Part shown: one piece after another, positions 7,820 through 16,162 of the stretch
Numbering within the stretch: position 1 is the first letter of the stretch
Layout: each line of letters opens with the position of its first letter
Assembly: GCA_004963905.1 (NCBI GenBank)
Contig: SUGL01000042.1
Coordinates: 1 to 51,943, forward strand
DNA from: Mesorhizobium sp.
GTDB taxonomy: Bacteria > Pseudomonadota > Alphaproteobacteria > Rhizobiales > Rhizobiaceae
DNA length: 51,943 bases
Direction: 5' to 3'
Position numbers and translations under genes: made by a program
Notes under the pieces: model-generated
The model's input: only the letters and a program-made list of their open reading frames with translations
What the model was told of the DNA's origin: nothing
The model's database searches: none

Positions 7820-8724
7820 TGGGCGAAAAACGGTTCTTCATCTTCGGCGCCGGCTATTCCGGCAAGGCTTTTGCCCGGGCCAACAGCCAGGGCGCGCCGA
7901 TCCTGGGCACGACGCGCTCGCCGGAAAAGTTCGAGGCGCTGCGGCAGGCAGGCGTCGTGCCGCTTCATTTCGACGGATCGCTGACCCCCGAGATCGGCGA
8001 TGCCCTTCGGCAAACGACGCATCTCATCGTCTCGGTCGCCCCGGACGAAGCGGGCGATGCTGTGCTCAACGCCGCCGGCGAGGTAATCCGGACAAAGATG
8101 CCGGCGCTCGAATGGATCGGCTATCTTTCCACTGTCGGCGTCTATGGCGACCATGGCGGGGCCTGGGTGGATGAGGGCGCCGACTGCCGCCCGGTGTCGA
8201 AGCGCTCGATGATGCGGGTGGCGGCCGAACAGGACTGGCTGACGCTCGGTCGGGAAATCGAAAAACCGGTGGCGATCTTGCGGCTGTCCGGCATTTACGG
8301 GCCGGGCCGCAACGCGCTGGTCAATCTCGAGGACGGCACCGCAAGGCGGCTGGTCAAGCCCGGCCAGGTGTTCAACCGCATCCATTGCGACGACATCGCC
8401 GGCGCGCTCTGGCATCTGGCGCAACGCAATCTTGGTGGCATCTTCAACGTCACCGACGACGAGCCGGCGCCGCCGCAGGACGTCGTCGCCTATGCCGCCG
8501 GGCTGATGGGCGTCGAGCCGCCGCCAGAAATTCCTTTCGAGACCGCCCAACTTTCGCCCATGGCGCGTTCCTTCTATGGCGAGAACAAGCGCGTCGCCAA
8601 CAAGGCGATCAAGGCGGCCGGCTACAGCTTCCGCTTCCCGAACTACCGGGTGGCGCTGGAGCGGATGTGGGCCGACGGCAACTGGCGGGACGGAGAACCG
8701 CGCAGCCCGATGAACCGCTCGTGA
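7819..8724 (+). CDS. NAD(P)-dependent SDR/epimerase family protein (YeeZ-like)
   Basis: A 301-residue Rossmann-fold protein with the dinucleotide loop FGAGYSGKAF (9-18), followed by a short-chain epimerase layout: LSTVGVYGDHGG, then LRLSGIYGPGRNAL and the substrate-binding RIHCDDIAGAL. The canonical YxxxK is not clear (SKRSMMRV occupies the expected area), so catalytic competence is uncertain. It is closest in feel to COG0451 YeeZ-type proteins of unknown substrate. The start ATG overlaps the queG stop, implying translational coupling. Confidence 0.82.
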   Translation: MGEKRFFIFGAGYSGKAFARANSQGAPILGTTRSPEKFEALRQAGVVPLHFDGSLTPEIGDALRQTTHLIVSVAPDEAGDAVLNAAGEVIRTKMPALEWIGYLSTVGVYGDHGGAWVDEGADCRPVSKRSMMRVAAEQDWLTLGREIEKPVAILRLSGIYGPGRNALVNLEDGTARRLVKPGQVFNRIHCDDIAGALWHLAQRNLGGIFNVTDDEPAPPQDVVAYAAGLMGVEPPPEIPFETAQLSPMARSFYGENKRVANKAIKAAGYSFRFPNYRVALERMWADGNWRDGEPRSPMNRS

Positions 8725-8808
8725 TCGAAGCGCCGCGCATGGCATGATATGATTCGCGCCTGAAGCGCCCGAGATTGCGTCGCGCCACTGGAGAGGGGAC
8801 CCGACCTG

Positions 8809-9891
8809 ATGACGTTGCGATCGCTGCCCGACAGGAAGCCGTTCCTGACCGCCGCGCTTGCGCTGATGACCTTGGCCGCGCTGGCGGCGGCCGCGATTTC
8901 GGCCGAACCGCGTGCAAAAGACCTGTTCGGCGCCAAGAAGCTGCCTGCGGTCGCGCCCGCGCAATCCTTCGGCTTCTACTCCAAAGGCTGCTTTACCGGC
9001 GGCGTCGCCCTGCCGATGGACGGACCGAGCTGGGAAGTGATGCGGCCGTCACGCAATCGTCGCTGGGGCCATCCGGCGATGATCGCGCTGATCGAGAAGC
9101 TCGCGCGCGACGCCCATGCGGACGGCTGGCCGGGGCTTTTGATCGGCGACGTCTCGCAGCCGCGCGGCGGGCCGATGATGACCGGCCACGCCTCGCACCA
9201 GATCGGCCTCGACGCCGACATCTGGCTGACGCCGATGCCGAGGCGCCCGCTGACGTTTGCCGAGCGCGAGAACATGAGCGCCACGCTGATGGTCGACGAG
9301 AAGACGCATCTGGTGAAGGACGCGCTGTGGACGCCGGCGCATACGCGGCTCTTGAAGCGCGCGGCGAGCTACCCGGAAGTCGAGCGCATCCTGGTCAATC
9401 CGGGCATCAAGAAGAAACTTTGCGATACGGTCACCGGCGACCGTTCGTGGCTGCGCAAGATCCGCCCGTTCTGGGGCCATGACTATCATTTCCACATGCG
9501 CATCGGCTGCCAGCCTGGCTCGCCCGGCTGCAAGGCGCAGGAGGCGACGCCCGACGACGACGGCTGCGGCAAGCCGCTGGCCTGGTGGTTCACCGAGGAG
9601 CCCTGGCGCCCGAACAAGAACCCGGATGCGCCGAAGGCCCGCGACCTGATGACCATGGCCAATTTGCCGAAAGAGTGCCAGGCGGTGCTCGCCGCTCCGG
9701 ACGCACCTTCGCTGGCGGCCGTCACCTATCAGGGCGGCGGCGCGGCAGCGGTCGCAGCGGCCAAGCCGCAGCCCAGCGAGCCGGCGAAAACGATCTCCGA
9801 CAGCGTGGCGGCATTCCCGACCCAGGCGAGCGCGTTCGCTCCCACGCCCTCGATCGGCATTCCGTTGCCAAGGCCAAGACCGGGGAACTGA
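8809..9891 (+). CDS. mepA: Penicillin-insensitive murein endopeptidase MepA
   Basis: A 360-residue exported zinc endopeptidase that cleaves D-Ala-mDAP cross-links in peptidoglycan. Residues 1-32 form a signal peptide or anchor (hydrophobic TAALALMTLAALAAAAI). The metal-site signature is HASHQIGLDADIW (H127 and H130, D135 and D137), with the downstream HDYHFHMR (224-231); six or more cysteines fit the disulfide-rich periplasmic fold. A proline- and alanine-rich tail of about 70 residues follows the domain. A strong Shine-Dalgarno, GGAGAGGGGA, precedes ATG 8809. Confidence 0.94.
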   Translation: MTLRSLPDRKPFLTAALALMTLAALAAAAISAEPRAKDLFGAKKLPAVAPAQSFGFYSKGCFTGGVALPMDGPSWEVMRPSRNRRWGHPAMIALIEKLARDAHADGWPGLLIGDVSQPRGGPMMTGHASHQIGLDADIWLTPMPRRPLTFAERENMSATLMVDEKTHLVKDALWTPAHTRLLKRAASYPEVERILVNPGIKKKLCDTVTGDRSWLRKIRPFWGHDYHFHMRIGCQPGSPGCKAQEATPDDDGCGKPLAWWFTEEPWRPNKNPDAPKARDLMTMANLPKECQAVLAAPDAPSLAAVTYQGGGAAAVAAAKPQPSEPAKTISDSVAAFPTQASAFAPTPSIGIPLPRPRPGN

Positions 9892-10059
9892 GGCCGTCGC
9901 CTTGCTTCCGGGCAATGGCGGTAAGTGATCAATTTTCCGAGGCTGGCGCCGCCCCTCATCCGGGTGGGTGAGGCCGGAAGCGAAGCCGCTTTCCCTTTGC
10001 AAGCCCATGCGCTAGTTCAACAAACAGACAAACGGCGGCAGCCGAAACGGGACGAGAGC

Positions 10060-11079
10060 ATGGTTGGCGAAGACGATACAGCGTTGCGGTTTCCGGTCCT
10101 GATCGGCGACATCGGCGGCACCAATGCGCGCTTCTCGATCGTGCTCGACGCCAATTCGGAAGCGACCGAGCCGCAGATCGTCCAGACCGCCAATTTCAAG
10201 ACCATCGACGAGGCGATCCAGGCGGCGGTGCTCGACCGCTCGTCGATCCAGCCGAATTCGGCGGTGCTGGCGGTCGCCGGCCCGGTCGACGGCGACGAGA
10301 TCCGGCTCACCAACTGCCCCTGGGTGGTTAAGCCGCACCAGATGTTTGCCAATCTGGGCTTAAGCGAGATCGTGGTGCTCAACGATTTCGAGGCGCAGGC
10401 GCTGGCCGTGGTGGCGCTCGGCGAAGAGCATATGGAGAAGATCGGCGGCGGCACGCCAGAGCCGAGCGCCGGCCGGGTCGTGCTCGGTCCTGGTACCGGG
10501 CTCGGCGTCGCCGGGCTGATCTACGCGCTTCGCCACTGGATACCGGTGCCGGGCGAGGGCGGGCATATGGATATCGGCCCGCGCACGCCGCGCGACTTCG
10601 AGGTGTTCCCGCATATCGAAAAGCTCGAGGGCCGCATCTCCGGCGAACAGATCCTGTGCGGTCGCGGGCTGGTCAATCTCTATCGCGCGGTGGCCAAGGC
10701 CGACGCAAAGCCGGCGCCCTTCACCACGCCGGCTGAAGTCACCGCGGCAGCGCTCGCCAAATCCGATCCGGTGGCGGAAGAGGCGCTGTCGCTGTTCGTC
10801 ACCTGCCTCGGCCGCACCGCGGGTGATCTGGCGCTGGTGTTCATGAGCCGCGGCGGCGTTTTTCTCACCGGCGGCATCGCGCAAAAAATCGTGCCGGCGC
10901 TGAAAGCCGGCAACTTCCGCGCCGCTTTCGAGGACAAGGCGCCGCACAGCGCGCTGATGCGTGCGATGCCGGTCTATGTCATCACCCACCCGCTGGCGGC
11001 GCTGCTTGGTCTCGCCGCCTATGCCAGGACGCCGTCGCTGTTCGGCGTCCAGACGGCGGGGCGGCACTGGCGGACGTGA
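10060..11079 (+). CDS. glk: Glucokinase
   Basis: A 339-residue ROK-unrelated (Glk-type) hexokinase that converts glucose to glucose-6-phosphate with ATP. LIGDIGGTNARF (14-25) is the phosphate-1 loop, AVAGPVDGDEIRLTNCPW the sugar-binding strand, LNDFEAQA carries the catalytic Asp region, and GPGTGLGVAGL is the second phosphate/adenosine motif. The frame is open upstream, but ATG 10060 has GGACGAG before it and starts close to the domain. It likely feeds the Entner-Doudoroff pathway in this group. A family-A repeat follows. Confidence 0.94.
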   Translation: MVGEDDTALRFPVLIGDIGGTNARFSIVLDANSEATEPQIVQTANFKTIDEAIQAAVLDRSSIQPNSAVLAVAGPVDGDEIRLTNCPWVVKPHQMFANLGLSEIVVLNDFEAQALAVVALGEEHMEKIGGGTPEPSAGRVVLGPGTGLGVAGLIYALRHWIPVPGEGGHMDIGPRTPRDFEVFPHIEKLEGRISGEQILCGRGLVNLYRAVAKADAKPAPFTTPAEVTAAALAKSDPVAEEALSLFVTCLGRTAGDLALVFMSRGGVFLTGGIAQKIVPALKAGNFRAAFEDKAPHSALMRAMPVYVITHPLAALLGLAAYARTPSLFGVQTAGRHWRT

Positions 11080-11152
11080 GGCTGGCAGAGGTCCAGCCAG
11101 GGCGGAGTGTCGTCGTAGAGGCTCCGGGACCCTGTCTGAAAGGCCTGTGCCA

Positions 11153-11324
11153 AGCACCCCCCTTTGTCCTGCCGGACATCTCCCCCTTGTGGGACCCTCA
11201 AGGGGGGAGATTGGCCGGCATCGCGGCTTTCGCCAATCGCCAACGTCGCAAGGCAGGGCGCGGCACCGAAGCTTCCGATCTCCCCCTTGAGGGGGAGATG
11301 GCCGGCAGGCCAGAGGGGGGTGCC
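11153..11324. repeat. Family-A palindromic repeat, copy 4 (variant left arm)
   Basis: The right half is standard (CTCCCCCTTGAGGGGGAG, then GGCCAGAGGGGGG). The left hairpin loop is enlarged to CTCCCCCTTGTGGGACCCTCAAG, as if two alternative loop versions had been joined. With the family-E palindrome it fills the 446-bp gap between glk and the ABC exporter. Confidence 0.8.
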
Positions 11325-11440
11325 TGGCGCCGGCCTCTAGAATTAAAACATTCTCCGCCGCTTCCGCGAAGCCGCGACGAAGTTTCGCCATAGGCAAGCC
11401 GTAGCTGGGGCGCTAAGAGGGGTGCCCAGATCTCTTGTCA

Positions 11441-11490
11441 ACGCAATTTCCGGACGGAAAACCGTTACACAGTTTTCCTGGAATTGTTCT
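11441..11490. repeat. Family-E short palindrome upstream of the ABC exporter
   Basis: ACGCAATTTCCGGACGGAAAACCG is mirrored by CAGTTTTCCTGGAATTGTT. It ends about 35 bases before the TTG start of the exporter gene. Confidence 0.6.
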
Positions 11491-11525
11491 AACGCATCTT
11501 ACGAGAACCACGAAGCGCTCCCGAT

Positions 11526-13397
11526 TTGACACTTGAAACCCCAAGCAAGCAAAAGGCCCGGCCCGGCGAGGTCAATGCGGTGCTCCGCCGTATTCTCGCC
11601 GAGAACGGCCGTGACCATCGCTGGTCCTATGTCGTCGTCATCGCCTGCTCGCTGCTGGTCTCGGGCACGACGGCGTTCTCGGCCTGGGTTATGGCGCCGA
11701 TGGTCAACCAGATCTTCTACGAGCGGCGTGGCGACGCGATCGTATGGATCTGCGCGGGCTTCCTGGGAGCCTTCGTGCTGCGCGGCTTCGCCGGCTACGG
11801 CCAGGCCGTGGCGCTGGCCAAGATCGGCAACAATCTGGTGGCGCGCTACCAGAAGCGCATCTTCGACCACCTGATGAAGCTCGGCGTCGGCTTCTTCAAC
11901 GACACGCGTTCGGGCCGACTGGCGGCGCAGGTCAACGAGAATGTCGGCGGCATTCGCGACCTGTTGTCCCTGACCCTGACGTCGATCACCCGCGACGCGG
12001 TCACGCTGGTCGGCCTCGTCGGCCTCATGATCTACCAGGACCCGGTGTTGTCGCTGAGCTCGCTGCTGATCGGGCCGCCGCTGATCTGGGCCGTGGTCTA
12101 CATCACCCGTCGCGTGCGGCAAATCAACCGGGAATCGGTGCTGATCAATTCCCGGCTGATCGGCGCTATCCAGGAGGCCACGCAAGGCATCGCCATCGTC
12201 AAGGCCTTCACCATGGAGGGAGAGCTGGCGCGGCGCATCGACCGCATGGCGGACACGGCGGAGCAACGCAGCAACAAGATCGCCCGCGTCTCGGAGCGGC
12301 TGTCGCCCATCTCCGACATGCTGGCCGGTCTCGCCGTCACCGCCGTCATCGCCTATTCCGGCTATCGCGCGCTGGTTCTCGGGCAGCCGCCGGGCGCGGT
12401 CTTCTCCTTCATCACCGCGCTGATCCTCGCCTACGATCCGGCGAGGCGACTGGCGCGCATGCAGGTCGGCATGGAGCGGGCCCTGGTCAACGCCCGCATG
12501 ATCTACGAACTGCTCGACCTCGAGCCGCAGCAGGAGGACGCACCCGACGCCGTCGAGGCGAACATCACCAGCGGCGAGGTGCGCTTCGACAATGTCTCGT
12601 TCGGCTATTCCGCCGACATGCCGGTGCTGAGGAACCTGAGCTTCACCGCCGGCGCCGGCAAGGTCACGGCGATCGTCGGCGCGTCCGGCGCCGGCAAGTC
12701 GACGCTGGTAGCGCTCTTGCAGCGCTTCTACGACGTCGACCAAGGCAGCATCGTGGTCGACGGCCAGGACATCGCCAAGGTGACCAAACAGTCGCTGCGC
12801 GGCTCGATCGCCTATGTCTCGCAGGCGCCCTATCTCTTCGAAGGCACGATCCGCGACAACATCCGCTACGGCCGGCTGTCGGCCAGCGACGCGGAGATCG
12901 AGCTGGCGGCGAAACAGGCGGCCGCCGACGAGTTCATCCGCCAGCAGCCGCAGGGCTACGACACGCCGGTCGGCGAGAACGGCGTGACGCTGTCGGGCGG
13001 CCAGCGCCAGCGCGTCTCGATCGCCCGCGCCATCGTGCGCCAGGCGCCGATCCTGCTGCTCGACGAGGCGACGTCGGCGCTCGACAACGAAGCGGAAGCG
13101 CGAGTCCAGGAAGCGCTGACCCATGTCATGGAAGGGCGCACCACCATCGTCATTGCGCACCGGCTGTCGACGGTGGTCAATGCCGACCACATCATCGTGC
13201 TGGAGGAAGGCCGGCTGGTCGAGGAAGGCACGCATGCCTCGCTGATGGCCGACCCGCACAGCGTCTACGCCCGCTTCCACCGGGTCCAGGGCAACAAGGG
13301 GCTGGGGCTTGTCGATGACGCCAAGGCAAGCCAGACTTCGGGCCAAACTCCGTTGCCGCGCAGCCGCGCGAAGAAGGTCGTCGGGAGAAACGCATGA
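11526..13397 (+). CDS. MsbA-like ABC exporter (fused permease and ATPase)
   Basis: A 623-residue half-transporter. About six membrane segments lie in residues 35-320, then a nucleotide-binding domain: Walker A GASGAGKST (385-393), signature LSGGQRQR (489-496), Walker B ILLLDEATSALD (509-520), switch His545 in IAHRLST. This is the type-IV exporter architecture of MsbA and related lipid or drug flippases; a homodimer would be needed. The substrate is not deducible. The start is uncertain: TTG 11526 is the first start in the frame and has only a weak ribosome-binding site. The stop overlaps the dapB ATG. Confidence 0.88.
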   Translation: MTLETPSKQKARPGEVNAVLRRILAENGRDHRWSYVVVIACSLLVSGTTAFSAWVMAPMVNQIFYERRGDAIVWICAGFLGAFVLRGFAGYGQAVALAKIGNNLVARYQKRIFDHLMKLGVGFFNDTRSGRLAAQVNENVGGIRDLLSLTLTSITRDAVTLVGLVGLMIYQDPVLSLSSLLIGPPLIWAVVYITRRVRQINRESVLINSRLIGAIQEATQGIAIVKAFTMEGELARRIDRMADTAEQRSNKIARVSERLSPISDMLAGLAVTAVIAYSGYRALVLGQPPGAVFSFITALILAYDPARRLARMQVGMERALVNARMIYELLDLEPQQEDAPDAVEANITSGEVRFDNVSFGYSADMPVLRNLSFTAGAGKVTAIVGASGAGKSTLVALLQRFYDVDQGSIVVDGQDIAKVTKQSLRGSIAYVSQAPYLFEGTIRDNIRYGRLSASDAEIELAAKQAAADEFIRQQPQGYDTPVGENGVTLSGGQRQRVSIARAIVRQAPILLLDEATSALDNEAEARVQEALTHVMEGRTTIVIAHRLSTVVNADHIIVLEEGRLVEEGTHASLMADPHSVYARFHRVQGNKGLGLVDDAKASQTSGQTPLPRSRAKKVVGRNA

Positions 13398-14215
13398 GCG
13401 AAGCAGGCGATATGGGCCTGGTGGTGGTGGGCGCCGCCGGCCGGATGGGCCAGACGCTGATCCGCGCCATCCACTCCATGCCCGGCGCGCGCGTCGCCGG
13501 GGCGGTGGAACGGCCGGGCTCGCCCTATCTCGGCAAGGATGCCGGCGAGCTCGCCGGCATCGGCATCATCAACGTGCCGATCGCCGACGACCCGCTGCCG
13601 GCCTTCGCCAAGGCCGACGGCGTTCTGGACTTCACGGCGCCGGCGGCAAGCGTCGAATTCGCCGGCTATGCCGCGCAGGCGCGCATCGTCCATGTCATCG
13701 GCACGACCGGCTGCTCGGCCGACGACGACGCGAAGATTGCGGCGGCGGCCCGCCATGCGACGATCGTTAAATCCGGCAATATGAGCCTCGGCGTCAATCT
13801 TTTGGCGGTGCTGGTTGAGCAGGCGGCGCGCGCGCTCGACGGAGAGGATTTCGACATCGAGATCCTGGAGATGCACCACAGGCACAAGGTCGACGCGCCG
13901 TCCGGCACGGCGCTGCTGCTCGGCGAGGCGGCGGCGAAGGGCAGGGGGATCGCGCTCAGGGACAACAACGTGCGGGCGCGCGACGGCCACACCGGCGTGC
14001 GCAAGGCCGGCACGATCGGCTTCGCCACCTTGCGCGGCGGCTCGGTGGTCGGCGAGCACAGCGTGATCATTGCCGGCACCGGCGAGCGCATCACGCTCTC
14101 CCACCAGGCCGAGGACCGGGCGATCTTCGCCCGCGGCGCCGTAAAAGCGGCGCTTTGGGCCCGCGCGAAGAAGCCCGGGCTCTATTCCATGCGGGACGTG
14201 CTCGGCCTGAGCTGA
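13394..14215 (+). CDS. dapB: 4-hydroxy-tetrahydrodipicolinate reductase
   Basis: A 273-residue enzyme of lysine and meso-diaminopimelate synthesis that reduces HTPA with NAD(P)H. VVGAAGRMGQTLI (11-23) binds the cofactor. EMHHRHKVDAPSGTA (159-173) contains the catalytic His161 and Lys165. VGEHSVIIAGTGERITLSH is the usual C-terminal strand set. Length is typical. It overlaps the ABC exporter stop (ATGA), which is an uncommon partner for it. gpmA follows after a family-E palindrome. Confidence 0.96.
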   Translation: MSEAGDMGLVVVGAAGRMGQTLIRAIHSMPGARVAGAVERPGSPYLGKDAGELAGIGIINVPIADDPLPAFAKADGVLDFTAPAASVEFAGYAAQARIVHVIGTTGCSADDDAKIAAAARHATIVKSGNMSLGVNLLAVLVEQAARALDGEDFDIEILEMHHRHKVDAPSGTALLLGEAAAKGRGIALRDNNVRARDGHTGVRKAGTIGFATLRGGSVVGEHSVIIAGTGERITLSHQAEDRAIFARGAVKAALWARAKKPGLYSMRDVLGLS

Positions 14216-14240
14216 GTAATCCTGTCGTATTTCGTTCTCG

Positions 14241-14280
14241 CGCAATTCCGGACGGCTGCACGGTTTTCCCGGAATTGCTC
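14241..14280. repeat. Family-E short palindrome between dapB and gpmA
   Basis: GCAATTCCGGACGGCTGCAC is mirrored by GGTTTTCCCGGAATTGC. It is the cleanest copy of the family and could form a terminator-like stem after dapB. Confidence 0.7.
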
Positions 14281-14299
14281 AAACCCTAGAGGAGCAAAC

Positions 14300-14920
14300 A
14301 TGTCGGGAACTCTCGTGCTCGTGCGCCACGGCCAGAGCGAATGGAACCTGAAGAACCTGTTCACCGGCTGGCGCGACGTGGGTCTGACCGAGCAGGGCAA
14401 CGCGGAAGCGCTCGCCGCGGGCGAGAAGCTGAAGGCGCGCGGCCTGAAGTTCGACGTCGCCTACACCTCCGCGCTGAAGCGGGCGCAGAAGACCTGCCAG
14501 ATCATCCTCGACGTGGTCGGCCAGGGCGATCTGAAGACCATCCGCGACCAGGCGCTCAACGAACGCGACTATGGCGACCTCTCCGGCCTCAACAAGGACG
14601 ACGCGCGCAAGAAATGGGGCGAGGAGCAGGTGCATATCTGGCGCCGCTCCTATGACGTCGCGCCGCCCGGCGGCGAGAGCCTGAAGGACACCGGCGCGCG
14701 CGTGTGGCCCTATTACCTGCACGACGTGCAGCCGCATGTGCTGCGCGGCGAAACGGTGCTGGTCGCAGCGCACGGCAATTCGCTGCGCGCGCTGATCATG
14801 GCGCTGGACGGCAAGAGCGGCGAGGAAATCGTCAAGCTCGAACTCGGCACCGGCGTGCCGGTGATCTACAAGCTCAACGCCGATTCGACCGTGGCTTCGA
14901 AGGAAGTGCTGGAGGGGTGA
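14300..14920 (+). CDS. gpmA: 2,3-bisphosphoglycerate-dependent phosphoglycerate mutase
   Basis: A 206-residue short-form mutase that interconverts 3- and 2-phosphoglycerate in glycolysis and gluconeogenesis. LVRHGQSEWNLKNLFTGW (8-25) has the phosphohistidine His10. LNERDYGDLSGLNK and WRRSYDVAPPGGES are dPGM-specific, and VAAHGNSLRAL carries the second active-site His. It is shorter than the enterobacterial enzyme (about 250), as is usual in rhizobia. AGAGGAGCAAAC precedes the ATG. Confidence 0.95.
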   Translation: MSGTLVLVRHGQSEWNLKNLFTGWRDVGLTEQGNAEALAAGEKLKARGLKFDVAYTSALKRAQKTCQIILDVVGQGDLKTIRDQALNERDYGDLSGLNKDDARKKWGEEQVHIWRRSYDVAPPGGESLKDTGARVWPYYLHDVQPHVLRGETVLVAAHGNSLRALIMALDGKSGEEIVKLELGTGVPVIYKLNADSTVASKEVLEG

Positions 14921-14925
14921 GCTTC

Positions 14926-14984
14926 CTTCTCCCCCGTGAACGGGGAGAAGGTGCCCGAAGGGCGGATGAGGGGCGGCGCCAGCT
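14926..14984. repeat. Family-C-like hairpin after gpmA
   Basis: CCTTCTCCCCCGTGAACGGGGAGAAGG forms a tight stem of two runs, each under 12 bases, then GGATGAGGGGCGGCGCC. It is probably both a mosaic repeat and the gpmA transcription end. Confidence 0.65.
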
Positions 14985-15023
14985 TCGGCGACTAACTCGT
15001 CCGGGCTCAAAGCGAGAGCCGAA

Positions 15024-15222
15024 CCCCACCCTACCAGCGTCGCGCTGCCCCTCACCTGCCTGCCGGCATCCTCTCCCCGTATAGTGACGGGGAGAGGGGC
15101 GCTCTCGCCGATGATTTTGCCAATCTCAGAGGTTGCAGGAAAGGTGCGAGGCTGCCGCCAGCTCCTTCTCCCCGTCACTATACGGGGAGAAGTGCCCGGC
15201 AGGGCGATGAGGGGCGGCGCCA
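15024..15222. repeat. Pair of inverted family-C-like hairpins before tRNA-Leu
   Basis: CTCTCCCCGTATAGTGACGG (15070 onwards) and its inverse TTCTCCCCGTCACTATACGG (15165 onwards) are mirror-image hairpins. The outer flanks GCTGCCCCTCACCTGCC and GGCAGGGCGATGAGGGGCGG are also inverted. The unit is one composite palindrome of about 200 bp. The 363-bp gap between gpmA and the tRNA holds only these repeats and the tRNA promoter. Confidence 0.75.
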
Positions 15223-15243
15223 ACGCCGACGAAAAAAAGCGCG

Positions 15244-15272
15244 TTGACACATATCGTTTGCCCGCTTACATG
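15244..15272 (+). promoter_or_regulatory. Probable sigma-70 promoter of tRNA-Leu
   Basis: A perfect -35 TTGACA (15244-15249), 17-base spacer and TACATG as -10 (15267-15272) lie 11 bases before the mature tRNA 5' end. Confidence 0.75.
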
Positions 15273-15283
15273 AGCGCCCACCA

Positions 15284-15368
15284 GCCCAGATGGCGGAATT
15301 GGTAGACGCGCACGGTTCAGGTCCGTGTTCCGCAAGGAGTGGAGGTTCGAGTCCTCTTCTGGGCACCA
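15284..15368 (+). tRNA. tRNA-Leu (anticodon CAG)
   Basis: An 85-base class-II tRNA with acceptor GCCCAGA (15284-15290) pairing TCTGGGC, an encoded CCA (15366-15368), the D-loop GGTAGACGCG, an anticodon loop TTCAGGT with CAG at 15318-15320, a long variable arm and the T-loop GTTCGAGTCC. The long variable arm and identity elements fit leucine. It reads CUG codons, a major Leu codon in this GC-rich genome. Confidence 0.96.
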
Positions 15369-15714
15369 TCCTTCGCTCTTCGAGCTTCGGATGGCAGGCC
15401 ACCCGTAGTTCCAAGAGCGAAGGGGTGTCCTCCGAAGCCTTGGCGAAGGAGGGCCGCAGGCATGGCCGACATCGCCGTGTCTGCCTATGTGTGCCTTTCC
15501 CGATGGCCGGCCCTAAAAGCCGGGGATATTCAATCTTTGTTTTGGTCGCTGCCAGCGTGCAATTTGGCACGGATTGCATCAAGCTCGGCCTGTCTCTTCT
15601 TGCGCCTGGCGTCTCGGGGCTGGTGCTATGTCGACGAGGTGTTCATCGACCTCGGCGCGCGGACGACGCCGTAGAGCGGCCCGATCCCGCGATTTGTTTG
15701 AGGTGAGCTGACAG
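15369..15714. other. Gene-poor, decayed stretch downstream of tRNA-Leu
   Basis: A mosaic palindrome lies just after the tRNA: CCTCCGAAGCC at 15429 against GGCGAAGGAGG, within a larger CTTCGCTCTTCG ... AAGAGCGAAG arrangement. Further on, 15528-15620 read on the minus strand encodes a fragment with RKKRQAELDAIRAKL that ends in a stop. It resembles the C-terminal helix of ParD- or CopG-type antitoxins but has an in-frame stop just upstream. No intact gene is visible. Confidence 0.5.
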
Positions 15715-15909
15715 ATGAAAAACAAACTCTCAAAAAAAGCGCGCAAGCGAGTATCGGACGTCGAACTGAACAAGGTTCTAGATCGTACGCTTATCGCGGT
15801 CACGCCAGAGGCTTATGCCGAGTTTGTCACTCAACTCGACGCGCCGTCGGAGCCCAGCGAGAGGCTGAGCCGGCTGATGAATGCGCCCCTACCGTGGAAG
15901 AGCGACTAG
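15715..15909 (+). pseudogene. DUF1778 (TacA-like) antitoxin remnant, N-terminus missing
   Basis: A 64-residue frame. Residues about 20-63 (VLDRTLIAVTPEAYAEFVTQLDA, then ERLSRLMNAPLPW) match the C-terminal half of DUF1778 antitoxins, which neutralise GNAT acetyltransferase toxins. The N-terminal ribbon-helix-helix DNA-binding part is replaced by a short lysine- and arginine-rich leader. The usual toxin gene does not follow; after the stop there is only the minus-strand small ORF. GAGGTGAGCTGAC precedes the ATG, so it may still be translated. I regard it as the relic of a toxin-antitoxin locus beside a tRNA. Confidence 0.6.
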
Positions 15910-15917
15910 CACGGCGC

Positions 15918-16091
15918 CTATTTCACCGAACTTGTCACGGTCCGGTCTATTGCCGCGGGATCGCGGTCGTTGCCGGCGAGCGCGCCGATGATCAGAAGGC
16001 TGACGACGACAGGCACGAACAGGATCGCGACACGCGCCTGCACGTAGAAAATGGCGCGCCATTCATTGCGCTTTTCGGGGCTGTCGTTCAT
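15918..16091 (-). CDS. Small single-span membrane protein, hypothetical
   Basis: A 57-residue frame starting MNDSPEKRNEWRAIFYVQ, with one strong hydrophobic segment (VAILFVPVVVSLLIIGALA, about residues 20-38) and a short polar tail. The likely orientation is N-in. An in-frame ATG 12 codons upstream exists but has no ribosome-binding site; GAGTGAG lies before ATG 16091. I do not recognise a family. Confidence 0.5.
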   Translation of the reverse strand: MNDSPEKRNEWRAIFYVQARVAILFVPVVVSLLIIGALAGNDRDPAAIDRTVTSSVK

Positions 16092-16162
16092 CGCGCTCAC
16101 TCTGTCCTGCCTCCCAGAGCGGGACATAGTAGCGAAGCGTTAAGCAACCTTTTCCGGAACCG

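Noticed and set aside
11499..13346. A 615-codon minus-strand open frame opposite the ABC exporter
   Set aside because: The plus strand carries all ABC motifs in order; the antisense frame has no domain and only biased composition.
15528..15620. ParD-like fragment on the minus strand
   Set aside because: Only about 30 residues are readable before an in-frame stop and there is no start or toxin gene. It is mentioned as debris, not called as a gene.
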